Source: Pseudomonas tensinigenes (GTDB lineage Bacteria > Pseudomonadota > Gammaproteobacteria > Pseudomonadales > Pseudomonadaceae). From it: 64,000 nt of DNA. The position numbers and the translations under genes were made by a program. Under the pieces are notes generated by a model. It was not told the origin of the DNA and did no database searches. It saw only the letters and a program-made list of their open reading frames with translations. Position 1 is the first letter of the stretch. Every line of letters starts with the position of its first letter. This document shows positions 55,390 to 63,403 of the stretch, piece after piece. Where the stretch lies: positions 6,490,001-6,554,000 of the forward strand of contig NZ_CP077089.1 in assembly GCF_014268445.2 (NCBI RefSeq). Reading direction: 5' to 3'.

Positions 55390-56569
55390 CCGGACGCGTT
55401 CCCAAACCCATGGCCTGACGGGCAAACCAGCGCTTGGCCGGCGGCAACAGATCGAGGCCGAGCAGGCCGATATTTCGCCCCAGCGAGACCAATGGCTGCG
55501 TGCTGCCGAACAGCCGCGTGACCTGATCGGAGAAACCGACGGTGAGATCCTGATCGAGACGCTGACGCTCGCGATACGCCTGCAACGTGGCGAAATCGCC
55601 CAGTGGCTTATCGCTGCCGAGCAAGGCAGCGGCCAGTGCATCGGCATCACGCAGCGACAAGTTGAAACCCTGACCGGCAATCGGGTGCAGGCTGTGCGCC
55701 GCGTTGCCGAGCACGGCCAGATGCGAGCGCACTTGCTCTTCGGCCTCGACCAGCGTCAGCGGATAAAGATGCCGCGCGCCAACCTGTTTCAACGTGCCGA
55801 GGCGATATCCGAACACGCCCTGCAATTCGCTGAGGAAATCGCGCTCGCTCAAATCGGCCACACGCTGCGCATCCATGCCCAAACGGGTCCAGACCAAAGC
55901 ACAGCGATTTTCCGGCAGCGGCAGCAGGGCCATCGGCCCCTCGTCGGTGAAGCGCTCAAAGGCCATGCCGTTGTGCGCTTCGCTCGGGGTGATGTTGGCG
56001 ATCAGCGCGCTCTGGTTATACGGACGCTTACGCACATTGATGCCCAACTGTTCGCGCAGCCCGGAGCGACCGCCATCGGCGAGTACCGCGAGGTCGCATT
56101 CAAGGGTGGTTTCATCGTTGAGGGTCAGGCGATAGCCGTCGGGCAACGGCTCCATGCGCGTGACCTCCGCCGGGCAGCGCCAGCTGATCACGTCTTTATC
56201 GATGTGCTGCCACAGGCACTGGCCGAGCCAGGCGTTTTCCACCACATAACCGAGCGCTGGCACACCCTCTTCCATCGCTGACAAACGCGCGGTAGAGAAG
56301 CGACCACGGTCGGAGACGTGAATCTGTTTGATCGGCTCGGCGCGGCGGGAGATTTCCTGCCACACGCCCAGACGTTGATAAATCTGTCGCGAACCGAAGG
56401 ACAGCGCCGACGAACGTGCGTCATAGCTCGGCTGCCAGCTGTCGCCGGGAGCGAACGGCTCGATCAGCACGATTTTCCAGCCACGCGCCTTGGCCCCGGC
56501 CTGCAAGGCCAACGCCAGGCTCGCGCCGACCAGACCGCCACCGATGATTGCCAGATTGACTCGACTCAT
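55382..56569 (-). CDS. ubiH: 2-octaprenyl-6-methoxyphenol hydroxylase
   Basis: A 395-aa FAD monooxygenase acting in ubiquinone ring hydroxylation. FAD motifs are LAIIGGGLVGASLALALQAGAK, LAVLADGGRSGLREQLG and LAVLGNAAHSLHPIAGQGFNLSLRDA; the GD motif is altered to GN here (NAAHSLHPIAGQG). It overlaps pepP by four bases (ATGA) on one side and the DUF4442 gene on the other. The ubiH-pepP pairing is common in gamma-proteobacteria. Confidence 0.92.
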   Translation of the reverse strand: MSRVNLAIIGGGLVGASLALALQAGAKARGWKIVLIEPFAPGDSWQPSYDARSSALSFGSRQIYQRLGVWQEISRRAEPIKQIHVSDRGRFSTARLSAMEEGVPALGYVVENAWLGQCLWQHIDKDVISWRCPAEVTRMEPLPDGYRLTLNDETTLECDLAVLADGGRSGLREQLGINVRKRPYNQSALIANITPSEAHNGMAFERFTDEGPMALLPLPENRCALVWTRLGMDAQRVADLSERDFLSELQGVFGYRLGTLKQVGARHLYPLTLVEAEEQVRSHLAVLGNAAHSLHPIAGQGFNLSLRDADALAAALLGSDKPLGDFATLQAYRERQRLDQDLTVGFSDQVTRLFGSTQPLVSLGRNIGLLGLDLLPPAKRWFARQAMGLGTRPDA

Positions 56570-57900
56570 GCCGCGTGTGTCCTTGCTTGCGCCATCAGCG
56601 CTTCGATGTCGGCGACGGTTTTCGGTACGCCGGTGGTGAGGATTTCACAGCCCGTTTTGGTCACGACCACGTCGTCCTCGATACGCACGCCAATGCCGCG
56701 CCATTTCTTCGCGACGTTCTGATTGTCCGGGGCGATGTAGATGCCTGGCTCCACGGTGAGTGCCATGCCGACCTCGAGCACGCGCCATTCGCCGCCGACC
56801 TTGTACTCGCCGACGTCGTGTACATCCATGCCCAGCCAGTGACCGGCGCGGTGCATGTAAAAGGCTTTATAGGCTTCGCTGGCGATCAACTCGTCGACCT
56901 CGCCTTGCAACAATCCGAGCTTCACCAGCCCCGTGGTGATCACTCGCACTGTGGCTTCATGCGCCTGATTCCAGTGCTTGTTCGGGGCGATTTCGGCGAA
57001 CGCGGCTTCCTGCGAAGCCAGCACCAATTCGTAGATTGCTTTCTGCTCGGGTGAAAACTTGCCGTTGACCGGCCAGGTGCGGGTGATGTCGCTGGCGTAG
57101 CAGTCGATCTCGCAACCGGCGTCGATCAACACCAGATCGCCGTCCTTGAGCAACGCGTCATTCTGCTGGTAATGCAGGATGCAGCTGTTGCGTCCGGCGG
57201 CGACGATCGAACCATAGGCCGGCATCTTTGCCCCGCCCTTGCGGAATTCGTAATCGAGTTCGGCTTCGAGGCTGTACTCATAGAGCCCGGCCCGACTGGC
57301 CTGCATCGCGCGGATATGGGCTTGCGCCGAGATCCGTGCGGCTTCGCGCATCACCTTCACTTCTGCCGCCGATTTATACAGACGCATGTCGTGCAGCAGA
57401 TGATCCAGGGCAACGAATTCGTTCGGCGGCTGGGCGCCGAGGTGCGCTTTGGAGCGGATCACGTTGATCCAGTCCATCAGGTGGCGATCGAATTCAGGGT
57501 TGCTGCCCATCGCCGAATACACCCGGTCGCGGCCTTCGATCAGGCCCGGGAGGATGTCGTCGATGTCGGTGATCGGGAAAGCGTCGTCGGCGCCGAAGTC
57601 GCGGATCGCGCCTTCCTGCCCCGCGCGCAGACCGTCCCACAATTCGCGTTCGGCGTTGCGTTCACGGCAGAACAGCACGTATTCGCCGTGCTCACGGCCG
57701 GGCATCAGGACGATAACGGCTTGCGGCTCGGGAAAGCCGCTGAGGTACTGAAAATCGCTGTCCTGACGGTAGACGTGCTCGACGTCGCGGTTGCGAATCG
57801 CCACCGCGGCGGCCGGCAGGATCGCGATGCTGTTGGGTTCCATCTGCGCCATCAGGGCCTTGCGGCGACGGCTGTATTCCGCTTTCGGGATATGGGTCAT
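56566..57900 (-). CDS. pepP: Xaa-Pro aminopeptidase (aminopeptidase P)
   Basis: A 444-aa metallopeptidase that removes N-terminal residues next to proline. The N-terminal non-catalytic domain (to about residue 170) is followed by the pita-bread domain with the metal ligands: LVLIDAGCEIDCYASDITRTWPVNG (two Asp), YMHRAGHWLGMDVHDVG (His) and TVEPGIYI...GVRIEDDVVV (two Glu). Length is as in E. coli PepP (about 441). Overlaps ubiH by four bases. Confidence 0.95.
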   Translation of the reverse strand: MTHIPKAEYSRRRKALMAQMEPNSIAILPAAAVAIRNRDVEHVYRQDSDFQYLSGFPEPQAVIVLMPGREHGEYVLFCRERNAERELWDGLRAGQEGAIRDFGADDAFPITDIDDILPGLIEGRDRVYSAMGSNPEFDRHLMDWINVIRSKAHLGAQPPNEFVALDHLLHDMRLYKSAAEVKVMREAARISAQAHIRAMQASRAGLYEYSLEAELDYEFRKGGAKMPAYGSIVAAGRNSCILHYQQNDALLKDGDLVLIDAGCEIDCYASDITRTWPVNGKFSPEQKAIYELVLASQEAAFAEIAPNKHWNQAHEATVRVITTGLVKLGLLQGEVDELIASEAYKAFYMHRAGHWLGMDVHDVGEYKVGGEWRVLEVGMALTVEPGIYIAPDNQNVAKKWRGIGVRIEDDVVVTKTGCEILTTGVPKTVADIEALMAQARTHAA

Positions 57901-57927
57901 GGGCAGATGGCTTTCCCTGGCACGCGA

Positions 57928-58488
57928 TTAATGCAGCGACGGCTTGGCGGCTGGCGGCACGTCGGTTTTCTTGGTTTCCGAGAACAGCAGCAGCGGCGCG
58001 ACGCGCAGGTATTCCATGACTTCCATGTAGTCGGTTTCGCCGTCTTCGGATTCTTCGAGGGCGTCTTGCACCTGGGAAATGGCGGCCAGATCCTGCAGCA
58101 CTTCGGTGGCTTCCGTGCTGAGCATGCTGCTGTCGCGGCAGTTCAGGCCGAAACCGCTGAGGAAGCCCTGGCACCACTCGCCCAGTGCAGCGGCGCGGTC
58201 GGCCAGCGGTGCGTCATCGGTCGGCAGCAACAGAACGACGGTGACGTCGTCGCCGGTCAGCTCGCCTTTGACCATCTCTTGCAAGCCGATCAGGGCGTTG
58301 CGGACGTTGTCCTGGATGTCGCCTTCGAGCAGTTCGGCGGCGTCGATCAGCCAGCCTTCGTTATCGAAGCCGGCACCGGCGCAACTGCGTCCGAGCAGCA
58401 CGCCATGCAGTTCGGCAGGCGAGACGTTGTGGCCGCTGGAAGTCAGCAGGGTGGCAAAGGCTTGGTACGGGGAATTCGCAATGGTCAT
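57928..58488 (-). CDS. UPF0149 (YgfB/YecA) family protein
   Basis: A 186-aa all-helical protein of the UPF0149 family with the signatures [37 protein letters not shown] and [10 protein letters not shown]. It lacks the C-terminal SEC-C motif that longer YecA members have. In P. aeruginosa YgfB controls ampDh3 and beta-lactam tolerance; the orthologue assignment here is by position before pepP. Start of the ygfB-pepP-ubiH minus-strand unit and divergent from the zapA unit. Confidence 0.88.
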   Translation of the reverse strand: MTIANSPYQAFATLLTSSGHNVSPAELHGVLLGRSCAGAGFDNEGWLIDAAELLEGDIQDNVRNALIGLQEMVKGELTGDDVTVVLLLPTDDAPLADRAAALGEWCQGFLSGFGLNCRDSSMLSTEATEVLQDLAAISQVQDALEESEDGETDYMEVMEYLRVAPLLLFSETKKTDVPPAAKPSLH

Positions 58489-58606
58489 GGGCAGCTAGGC
58501 GCCAGACGGCGCTATGTCTAGAATGAAGGCCTTGTATCCTACATCGACAGACTCGCCAAGACTATTAAAGGCTGTCCGCCAGCTAACCCATCAGACAGTG
58601 AAACCA

Positions 58607-58816
58607 ATGGAAGACAACGACCTGCAAGCGCTGATGGCCAGACTCGAACTGCTGATTGGCCGAGTCGAGCAACTAAAGAGTCAAAATGCACTCTTACTAG
58701 CTCAGGAAAAGACCTGGCGCGAGGAACGCGCTCACCTCATTGAAAAAAACGAAATCGCCCGGCGTAAGGTCGAATCGATGATTTCGCGCCTCAAGGCCCT
58801 GGAGCAAGACTCATGA
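58607..58816 (+). CDS. TIGR02449 family small coiled-coil protein (ZapB-like)
   Basis: A 69-aa protein predicted as one continuous coiled coil: LQALMARLELLIGRVEQLKSQNALLLAQEKTWREERAHLIEKNE. It shows heptads similar to ZapB-type division proteins and lies directly before zapA, with a four-base overlap, so a role at the division ring is likely. The ATG at 58607 gives the family length; an earlier ATG at 58514 adds 31 residues without coiled-coil character. Confidence 0.85.
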   Translation: MEDNDLQALMARLELLIGRVEQLKSQNALLLAQEKTWREERAHLIEKNEIARRKVESMISRLKALEQDS

Positions 58817-59130
58817 GTTCAAGCAATAGCGTCACCGTGCAGATCCTCGATAAAGAGTATTCGATCATCTGCCCGCAGGAAGAACGCAGCAATCTGGTCA
58901 GCGCCGCGCGTTATCTGGATGGCAAAATGCGCGAAATCCGCAGCAGCGGTAAAGTCATCGGCGCCGATCGCATTGCCGTGATGGCCGCGCTGAACATCAC
59001 CCATGACCTCTTGCACAAAGAAGAGCGCCCGGATATCCAGGCCAGCGGTTCGACCCGTGAACAGGTGCGCGACTTGCTCGATCGTGTCGATCTGGTGCTT
59101 GCCGACGATCAGAACACCACCAAGGGCTGA
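58813..59130 (+). CDS. zapA: Cell division protein ZapA
   Basis: A 105-aa FtsZ-binding protein that bundles FtsZ filaments. It begins with VTVQILDKEYSIICPQEERSNLVSAARYLDGKMREIR and continues with a helical C-terminal part for tetramer formation. Four-base overlap with the preceding coiled-coil gene (ATGA). 6S RNA follows 31 bases later, the order seen across gamma-proteobacteria. Confidence 0.95.
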   Translation: MSSSNSVTVQILDKEYSIICPQEERSNLVSAARYLDGKMREIRSSGKVIGADRIAVMAALNITHDLLHKEERPDIQASGSTREQVRDLLDRVDLVLADDQNTTKG

Positions 59131-59149
59131 TTCGACTGGCCGCTTGCGG

Positions 59150-59155
59150 TATACT
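59150..59155 (+). promoter_or_regulatory. -10 element of 6S RNA
   Basis: TATACT seven bases before the predicted 6S RNA start at about 59162. A clear -35 is not seen. Confidence 0.5.
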
Positions 59156-59161
59156 CGCGGC

Positions 59162-59341
59162 ACTCCCTGGGGTGCTTGCCAGTTGACGATGTCCCTGAGC
59201 CGATTCGCACTACCCTGGAAGTTGCACGTTGGGCTGGTGTGCATGTCCGCCAGACGGAAAGCCTTAAAGTCTACTGCATCTTCCACCTTGAACTTTCGGG
59301 TTCAAGGGCTAAGTTGACAGCGGTTCATCCGGGGAGCCTGA
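59162..59341 (+). ncRNA. ssrS: 6S RNA
   Basis: About 180 nt between zapA and the 5-formyl-THF cyclo-ligase gene, the universal location of ssrS. The ends pair: the 5' end CTCCCTGGGGTGCTTGCCAG against the 3' end CGGTTCATCCGGGGAG, leaving a central open region that mimics a melted promoter. It sequesters sigma-70 RNA polymerase in stationary phase. Exact ends are estimated from the -10 and the terminal pairing. Confidence 0.85.
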
Positions 59342-59346
59342 TTCGA

Positions 59347-59381
59347 ATCCGATGTCGGTGAATGCCGACATCGGATTTTTT
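59347..59381 (+). terminator. Intrinsic terminator after 6S RNA
   Basis: CCGATGTCGG-TGAAT-GCCGACATCGG (stem with a short internal mismatch) followed by ATTTTTT. It precedes the cyclo-ligase start by about 38 bases, so the latter may be transcribed by readthrough or its own promoter. Confidence 0.85.
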
Positions 59382-59418
59382 ATGCGTACGTTTTCGTCCA
59401 ACCTGCCGAAGCCGAACC

Positions 59419-60024
59419 ATGACCGAACCCGCGCTGCTACCCCGCCCGCAACTTCGTCGCCTGCTGCGCAAGGCGCGCCGCGCGCTCACGCCGGGCGAGC
59501 AACGCCAGGCAGCCAAAGGCCTGTTCCGGCAATTGGCCCAAGACCCGCACTTTCGTCGGGCGAAACACATTTCCCTGTACCTGCCCACCGACGGTGAAAT
59601 CGATCCGCGCCTGCTGCTGCGTGAAGCCCAGCGCCGAGGCAAAGCCACGTACCTGCCAGTGCTCAGTGCCTGGCCGCGAACCAAAATGGTCTTTCAGCGC
59701 ATTCGCCCCGGCGAGAAGCTCAAAGCCAATCGCTTTCGCATTCTTGAGCCGCGGGCCAATCTGGCTCGGCAACGCAAGGTCTGGGCGCTGGATCTGGTGT
59801 TGTTACCGCTGGTGGGTTTTGATGACGTCGGCGGACGCCTGGGAATGGGCGGCGGCTTCTACGATCGCAGCCTCGCGTATCTGGCCCGACGCCAGAACTG
59901 GCGCAAGCCGACGCTATTGGGGCTGGCTCATGAATGTCAGAAGGTCGAACGCTTGGCGCAAGCAAGCTGGGATGTACCGTTGCAAGGCACGGTCACCGAT
60001 AAGGCGTGGTATTTCGCGGGATAG
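59419..60024 (+). CDS. 5-formyltetrahydrofolate cyclo-ligase
   Basis: A 201-aa enzyme that converts 5-formyl-THF to 5,10-methenyl-THF with ATP. The N-terminal RRLLRKARRALTPGEQ, the central HISLYLPTDGEIDPRLLL, and the C-terminal ATP loop LVGFDDVGGRLGMGGGFYDRSL are characteristic. The ATG at 59419 (MTEPALLPRPQ) is chosen; the in-frame ATG at 59362 lies in the 6S terminator. Together with 6S RNA this mirrors the ssrS-ygfA pair of E. coli. Confidence 0.93.
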   Translation: MTEPALLPRPQLRRLLRKARRALTPGEQRQAAKGLFRQLAQDPHFRRAKHISLYLPTDGEIDPRLLLREAQRRGKATYLPVLSAWPRTKMVFQRIRPGEKLKANRFRILEPRANLARQRKVWALDLVLLPLVGFDDVGGRLGMGGGFYDRSLAYLARRQNWRKPTLLGLAHECQKVERLAQASWDVPLQGTVTDKAWYFAG

Positions 60025-60060
60025 GACGCCGCACAGAACAGCGGCGTCGAGAAAGCAGTT

Positions 60061-60216
60061 TCAGCGCTTGAAAGCGGTCGACTGTTGAACCTGTTGCGCG
60101 ACTTCAATCGGCGCATCGGCCTTGTTCGACCACAGGCTCTGCGCGTAACCGGTGGTCACGACACCCAAGCCAAACAAAATTACCAAAGTCCATAGTAAAT
60201 CCGGTTTGCGTTTCAT
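60061..60216 (-). CDS. Small 51-aa membrane or secreted protein
   Basis: A 51-codon frame starting MKRKPDLLWTLVILFGLGVV and ending STAFKR. It has a basic start, one hydrophobic helix (about residues 8-24) and a polar tail (QSLWSNKADAPIEVAQQVQQ), so it is either a single-span membrane protein or has an uncleaved signal. A purine-rich GGGGGC-type ribosome site (GAGGGGGGCAATCG) lies just upstream of ATG 60216. Codon use is native. It is too short for most gene tracks; function unknown. Confidence 0.7.
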   Translation of the reverse strand: MKRKPDLLWTLVILFGLGVVTTGYAQSLWSNKADAPIEVAQQVQQSTAFKR

Positions 60217-60413
60217 CGATTGCCCCCCTCAAGGCACATCATCACGATGACAGCAGCGGTTTCCGTTTGTAGGCCGTGCAGCAGCGTCAAGCTTTAAAGG
60301 CCGGCATTTTGCGACAACGTGAACCTACGCGCAAACGCTGACGTCAACCGACCGTCGGTTTGTCATAAAATTGCCCGACAACCTGCCCAATGACCGTTTC
60401 AGGAGCAAAAACC

Positions 60414-60866
60414 ATGGCCTATTGGCTGATGAAGTCCGAGCCCGAAGAACTTTCGATCAAAGGCCTGGAAAAACTCGGCAATGCGCGCTGGGATGGGGTT
60501 CGCAACTATCAGGCGCGTAATTTTCTGCGCGCGATGGCAGTGGGCGATGAGTTCTTTTTCTACCATTCCAGCTGCCCGGAGCCGGGGATTGCCGGGATTG
60601 GCAAAATAATCGAGGCGGCGTACCCGGATCCCACCGCGCTGGAACCGGAGAGTCATTACTTCGATCCCAAGGCCACTCCGGAGAAAAATGCCTGGAGTGC
60701 GATTGACGTTGAACACGTCGAAACGTTTGCGCGGGTGTTGAAGCTGGATTATCTGAAACAGCAGACGGCGCTGGCGGAGATGCCGTTGGTGCAGAAGGGT
60801 TCGCGGTTGTCGGTGATGCCGGTGACGGCGGAGCAATGGGCGGCGGTCATAACGCTCAAACCCTGA
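60414..60866 (+). CDS. EVE domain protein
   Basis: A 150-aa protein consisting of one EVE domain, the PUA-like fold of thymocyte nuclear protein 1: AYWLMKSEPEELSI, WDGVRNYQARNFLRAM, GDEFFFYHSSCPEPGIAGIGKI, and the C-terminal PVTAEQW. EVE domains bind modified bases in DNA or RNA. AGGAG is 8 bases upstream of the ATG at 60414; the earlier ATG at 60390 is less likely. Confidence 0.92.
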   Translation: MAYWLMKSEPEELSIKGLEKLGNARWDGVRNYQARNFLRAMAVGDEFFFYHSSCPEPGIAGIGKIIEAAYPDPTALEPESHYFDPKATPEKNAWSAIDVEHVETFARVLKLDYLKQQTALAEMPLVQKGSRLSVMPVTAEQWAAVITLKP

Positions 60867-60890
60867 TTCATTGGCGCCTGATAAATCGCT

Positions 60891-60982
60891 TTCGCGAGCA
60901 GGCTCGCTCCCACAGGGTTATTCGGTGAATGCAAAAATGTGCATCACTACAAATCCACTGTGGGAGCGAGCCTGCTCGCGAA
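60891..60982. repeat. REPIN, family A
   Basis: Inverted family A cores enclosing about 44 bases; between the EVE gene and the convergent FliL-like gene. Confidence 0.9.
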
Positions 60983-61007
60983 GAGGCCCGCCCGGACAAC
61001 GAATGGC

Positions 61008-61415
61008 TTACTGAATGATCAGGTTGTTGAACAACAGATCTTCAACCACAGGCTTGCCGGTCTCGTCATTCATCACTTGCTGGGTCTGTTTCAACGCTTC
61101 CTGACGCAGCTTCTCTTTACCCTCGATGCTGCCCATCGCATCGGTGGTCTGCTGCGTGAACAATGCCACCAGTTGATTGCGGATCAGCGGCTCGTTGGCC
61201 TTGACCAGTTTGCTCGCCTCTTCACCGATCACGCGCAGTGCCACATCGGCCTTGTAGACCTTGAGCTTCGGCGTGCCGTCCAGTCCATAGTTACCCACGA
61301 ACGGCGGGCTCAGGGTGATGTAGCTTACCTTCGGCGCCTCGCCTTCTTTGGCTTCTTCGGCCAGCGCTGCCACAGGCAGAGACAGGGCCAGCAACAACAT
61401 GATCCACGCTTTCAC
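61008..61415 (-). CDS. FliL-like protein, GTG start
   Basis: A 135-aa protein with an N-terminal signal (MKAWIMLLLALSLPVAALA) and a FliL-type periplasmic domain (YITLSPPFVGNYG...KLKVYKADVALRVIGEEASKLVKANEPLIRNQLVALFT, and KQTQQVMNDETGKPVVEDLLFNNLIIQ). FliL stabilises the flagellar stator, but this gene is isolated from flagellar genes and has a cleavable-looking signal, so it may be a distinct periplasmic member. The best start is GTG 61415, with AAGGAG 7 bases upstream (AAGGAGCGAATT); longer ATG frames have no signal. Confidence 0.82.
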   Translation of the reverse strand: MKAWIMLLLALSLPVAALAEEAKEGEAPKVSYITLSPPFVGNYGLDGTPKLKVYKADVALRVIGEEASKLVKANEPLIRNQLVALFTQQTTDAMGSIEGKEKLRQEALKQTQQVMNDETGKPVVEDLLFNNLIIQ

Positions 61416-61565
61416 AATTCGCTCCTTATCCGGTTTGCGGCCTAGCATAACGACCCGCCGCGCAAGCACAAGCTTATGGCTGACTATCAGGGCCGGGCAT
61501 GCTCGTTGACCCGTTGACTGACACACCTACACTTATCGGCCATCACTCCCAAAGGAATAGCCCTG

Positions 61566-62543
61566 ATGAAAGCCGTGCTGTGCAAAGCCTTCGGCCCTGC
61601 CGAATCGCTGGTGCTGGAAGACGTCGCCAGTCCTGTCGTGAAGAAGAACGAAATCCTGCTGGACGTGCACGCCGCCGGGGTCAACTTCCCGGACACGCTG
61701 ATTATCGAGGGCAAGTACCAATTCAAGCCGCCCTTTCCGTTTTCACCGGGTGGCGAAGCGGCCGGCGTGGTCACGGAGGTCGGGGAAAAGGTCAGTCATC
61801 TGAAGGTCGGTGACCGGGTCATGGCCCTGACCGGCTGGGGCAGTTTTGCCGAACAGGTCGCGGTGCCGGGCTATAACGTGCTGCCGATTCCGCCGTCGAT
61901 GGATTTCAACATCGCTGCCGCCTTCAGCATGACCTACGGCACCTCGATGCACGCGCTCAAGCAACGCGCCAACCTGCAACCGGGCGAAACCCTGCTGGTG
62001 CTTGGCGCATCCGGTGGCGTCGGCCTCGCGGCGGTGGAAATCGGCAAAGCCATGGGCGCCCGCGTCATCGCTGCCGCCAGCAGCGCGGAGAAACTGGCGG
62101 TGGCCAAAGCTGCCGGCGCCGATGAGTTGATCAATTACAGCGAAACCAGCCTCAAGGACGAAATCAAACGCCTCACCGACGGCCAGGGTGCCGATGTGAT
62201 TTACGACCCGGTCGGCGGCGATCTCTTCGATCAAGCCATCCGCGCCATCGCCTGGAATGGTCGTCTGCTGGTGGTCGGCTTCGCCAGCGGGCGCATCCCG
62301 GAGTTGCCAGTCAACCTCGCCCTGCTCAAAGGCGCGGCGGTGCTCGGCGTGTTCTGGGGTTCCTTCGCCCAGCGCCAGCCGCAGGACAACACGGCGAACT
62401 TCCAGCAGTTGTTCGCCTGGTTCGCCGAGGGCAAGTTGAAACCGCTGGTGTCGCAGGTGTACCCGCTGAGCAATGCAGCGCAGGCGATCAATGATCTTGG
62501 CCAGCGCAAGGCTGTGGGCAAAGTGGTGGTGCAAGTGCGCTGA
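61566..62543 (+). CDS. NADPH:quinone oxidoreductase, zinc-free MDR family
   Basis: A 325-aa medium-chain dehydrogenase/reductase-type enzyme without zinc ligands. The N-terminal catalytic domain shows KNEILLDVHAAGVNFPDTLIIEGKYQFKPPFPFSPGGEAAG, and the nucleotide site reads LVLGASGGVGLAAVEIGKAMGARVIAAAS with AxxGxxG. Likely reduces quinones or enones with NADPH. The ATG at 61566 follows AAAGGAATAG. Divergent from the FliL-like gene. Confidence 0.9.
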   Translation: MKAVLCKAFGPAESLVLEDVASPVVKKNEILLDVHAAGVNFPDTLIIEGKYQFKPPFPFSPGGEAAGVVTEVGEKVSHLKVGDRVMALTGWGSFAEQVAVPGYNVLPIPPSMDFNIAAAFSMTYGTSMHALKQRANLQPGETLLVLGASGGVGLAAVEIGKAMGARVIAAASSAEKLAVAKAAGADELINYSETSLKDEIKRLTDGQGADVIYDPVGGDLFDQAIRAIAWNGRLLVVGFASGRIPELPVNLALLKGAAVLGVFWGSFAQRQPQDNTANFQQLFAWFAEGKLKPLVSQVYPLSNAAQAINDLGQRKAVGKVVVQVR

Positions 62544-62549
62544 AACACC

Positions 62550-63179
62550 TCAACTAGCGGGCGACGCTGGCATGTCGCCCGGCATCAGATGTTCCTGAAC
62601 CTTTTCGCTACGCGACTGGATTAACTGCCCCTTGTCATCGAAGCGCAGAACAATCAGCCAATCGAAAACATCGACCGGCCATTTCGGCTGGCCGATCAGT
62701 GCCGGGCCATCACCACCGAAAGCGGCAATCAGTTTGTTGATATGGCTGTGGTGCCAGGCGATCAACACGGTTTTCGCCTGATTATTCTTGCGCAGCGAGC
62801 TGACCAGTTTGTCGACGTCGTTATTGGCGTAGGGCTGCTCGATCGGCAGTTGCAGGCGTTGGGACAGTGGAATCAGCGTCTGTCGCGGGCGGATGCTTTC
62901 CGGACTGTCGGCAGTAGCGATCAGACGTTGGGGTGTGAGTGTCTGGTCGTCCAACTGCAAAGAGGTGAAATAGTCCGCGTAAGCGGCGGCGCGCTGTTCG
63001 CCCCGGGCATTGAGTTCTCGGCCGACATCAGGCTTTTCCGCATGGCGGACGATCAATACGGTGACATTGCGCAGGCCTGGTGCTGCAGAACCTTGGGCGA
63101 AGCTCAGTGCCAACACTGAAACAGTCACCGCTGCGACCATCAACAGCCTGGGCAATAGCCTGCGAATTTTCGGGGTCAT
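62550..63179 (-). CDS. Histidine phosphatase family protein
   Basis: A 209-aa periplasmic-type phosphatase-fold protein. After the signal-like N-terminus (LMVAAVTVSVLALSFA) comes the catalytic loop VLIVRHAEKPD (RHG-type motif as RHAEK) and, later, the second His in LIAWHHSHINKLI. The family ranges from phosphoserine/phosphosugar phosphatases to inactive members. Function unknown. Convergent with the quinone oxidoreductase gene, six bases apart. Confidence 0.83.
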   Translation of the reverse strand: MTPKIRRLLPRLLMVAAVTVSVLALSFAQGSAAPGLRNVTVLIVRHAEKPDVGRELNARGEQRAAAYADYFTSLQLDDQTLTPQRLIATADSPESIRPRQTLIPLSQRLQLPIEQPYANNDVDKLVSSLRKNNQAKTVLIAWHHSHINKLIAAFGGDGPALIGQPKWPVDVFDWLIVLRFDDKGQLIQSRSEKVQEHLMPGDMPASPAS

Positions 63180-63337
63180 CGTTTATCTCGAGATATCAGT
63201 CGATCTGAAGATCGCGAGTCTAAGTCACAACGTCCCGAGCGCGACAAAAACGCCCCGTTCTTACAGCTGAGCGACAGGTTCGTAAAGGAACACGCGACAT
63301 CCAACATTTTCCGCTATTTGCTCGATGCGAACCGGTG

Positions 63338-63359
63338 CTATTTTCGGTAACGAAACTGT
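63338..63359 (+). promoter_or_regulatory. Probable GlpR operator upstream of glpT
   Basis: TTTTCGGTAACGAAAC contains TTCG-GTAA-CGAA, which matches the TTCG-WTAW-CGAA core of the E. coli GlpR operator at most positions. It lies about 50-65 bases before the glpT ATG, where a DeoR-type repressor would block transcription until glycerol 3-phosphate is present. Confidence 0.5.
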
Positions 63360-63403
63360 AACATTCGCATCCGCAGTCAAAACAAGAAATCTGGAGCTCT
63401 TGA

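Noticed and set aside
57172..58521. Plus-strand open frame of 449 codons opposite pepP and the UPF0149 gene
   Set aside because: It covers two real minus-strand genes and has a shadow-type composition.
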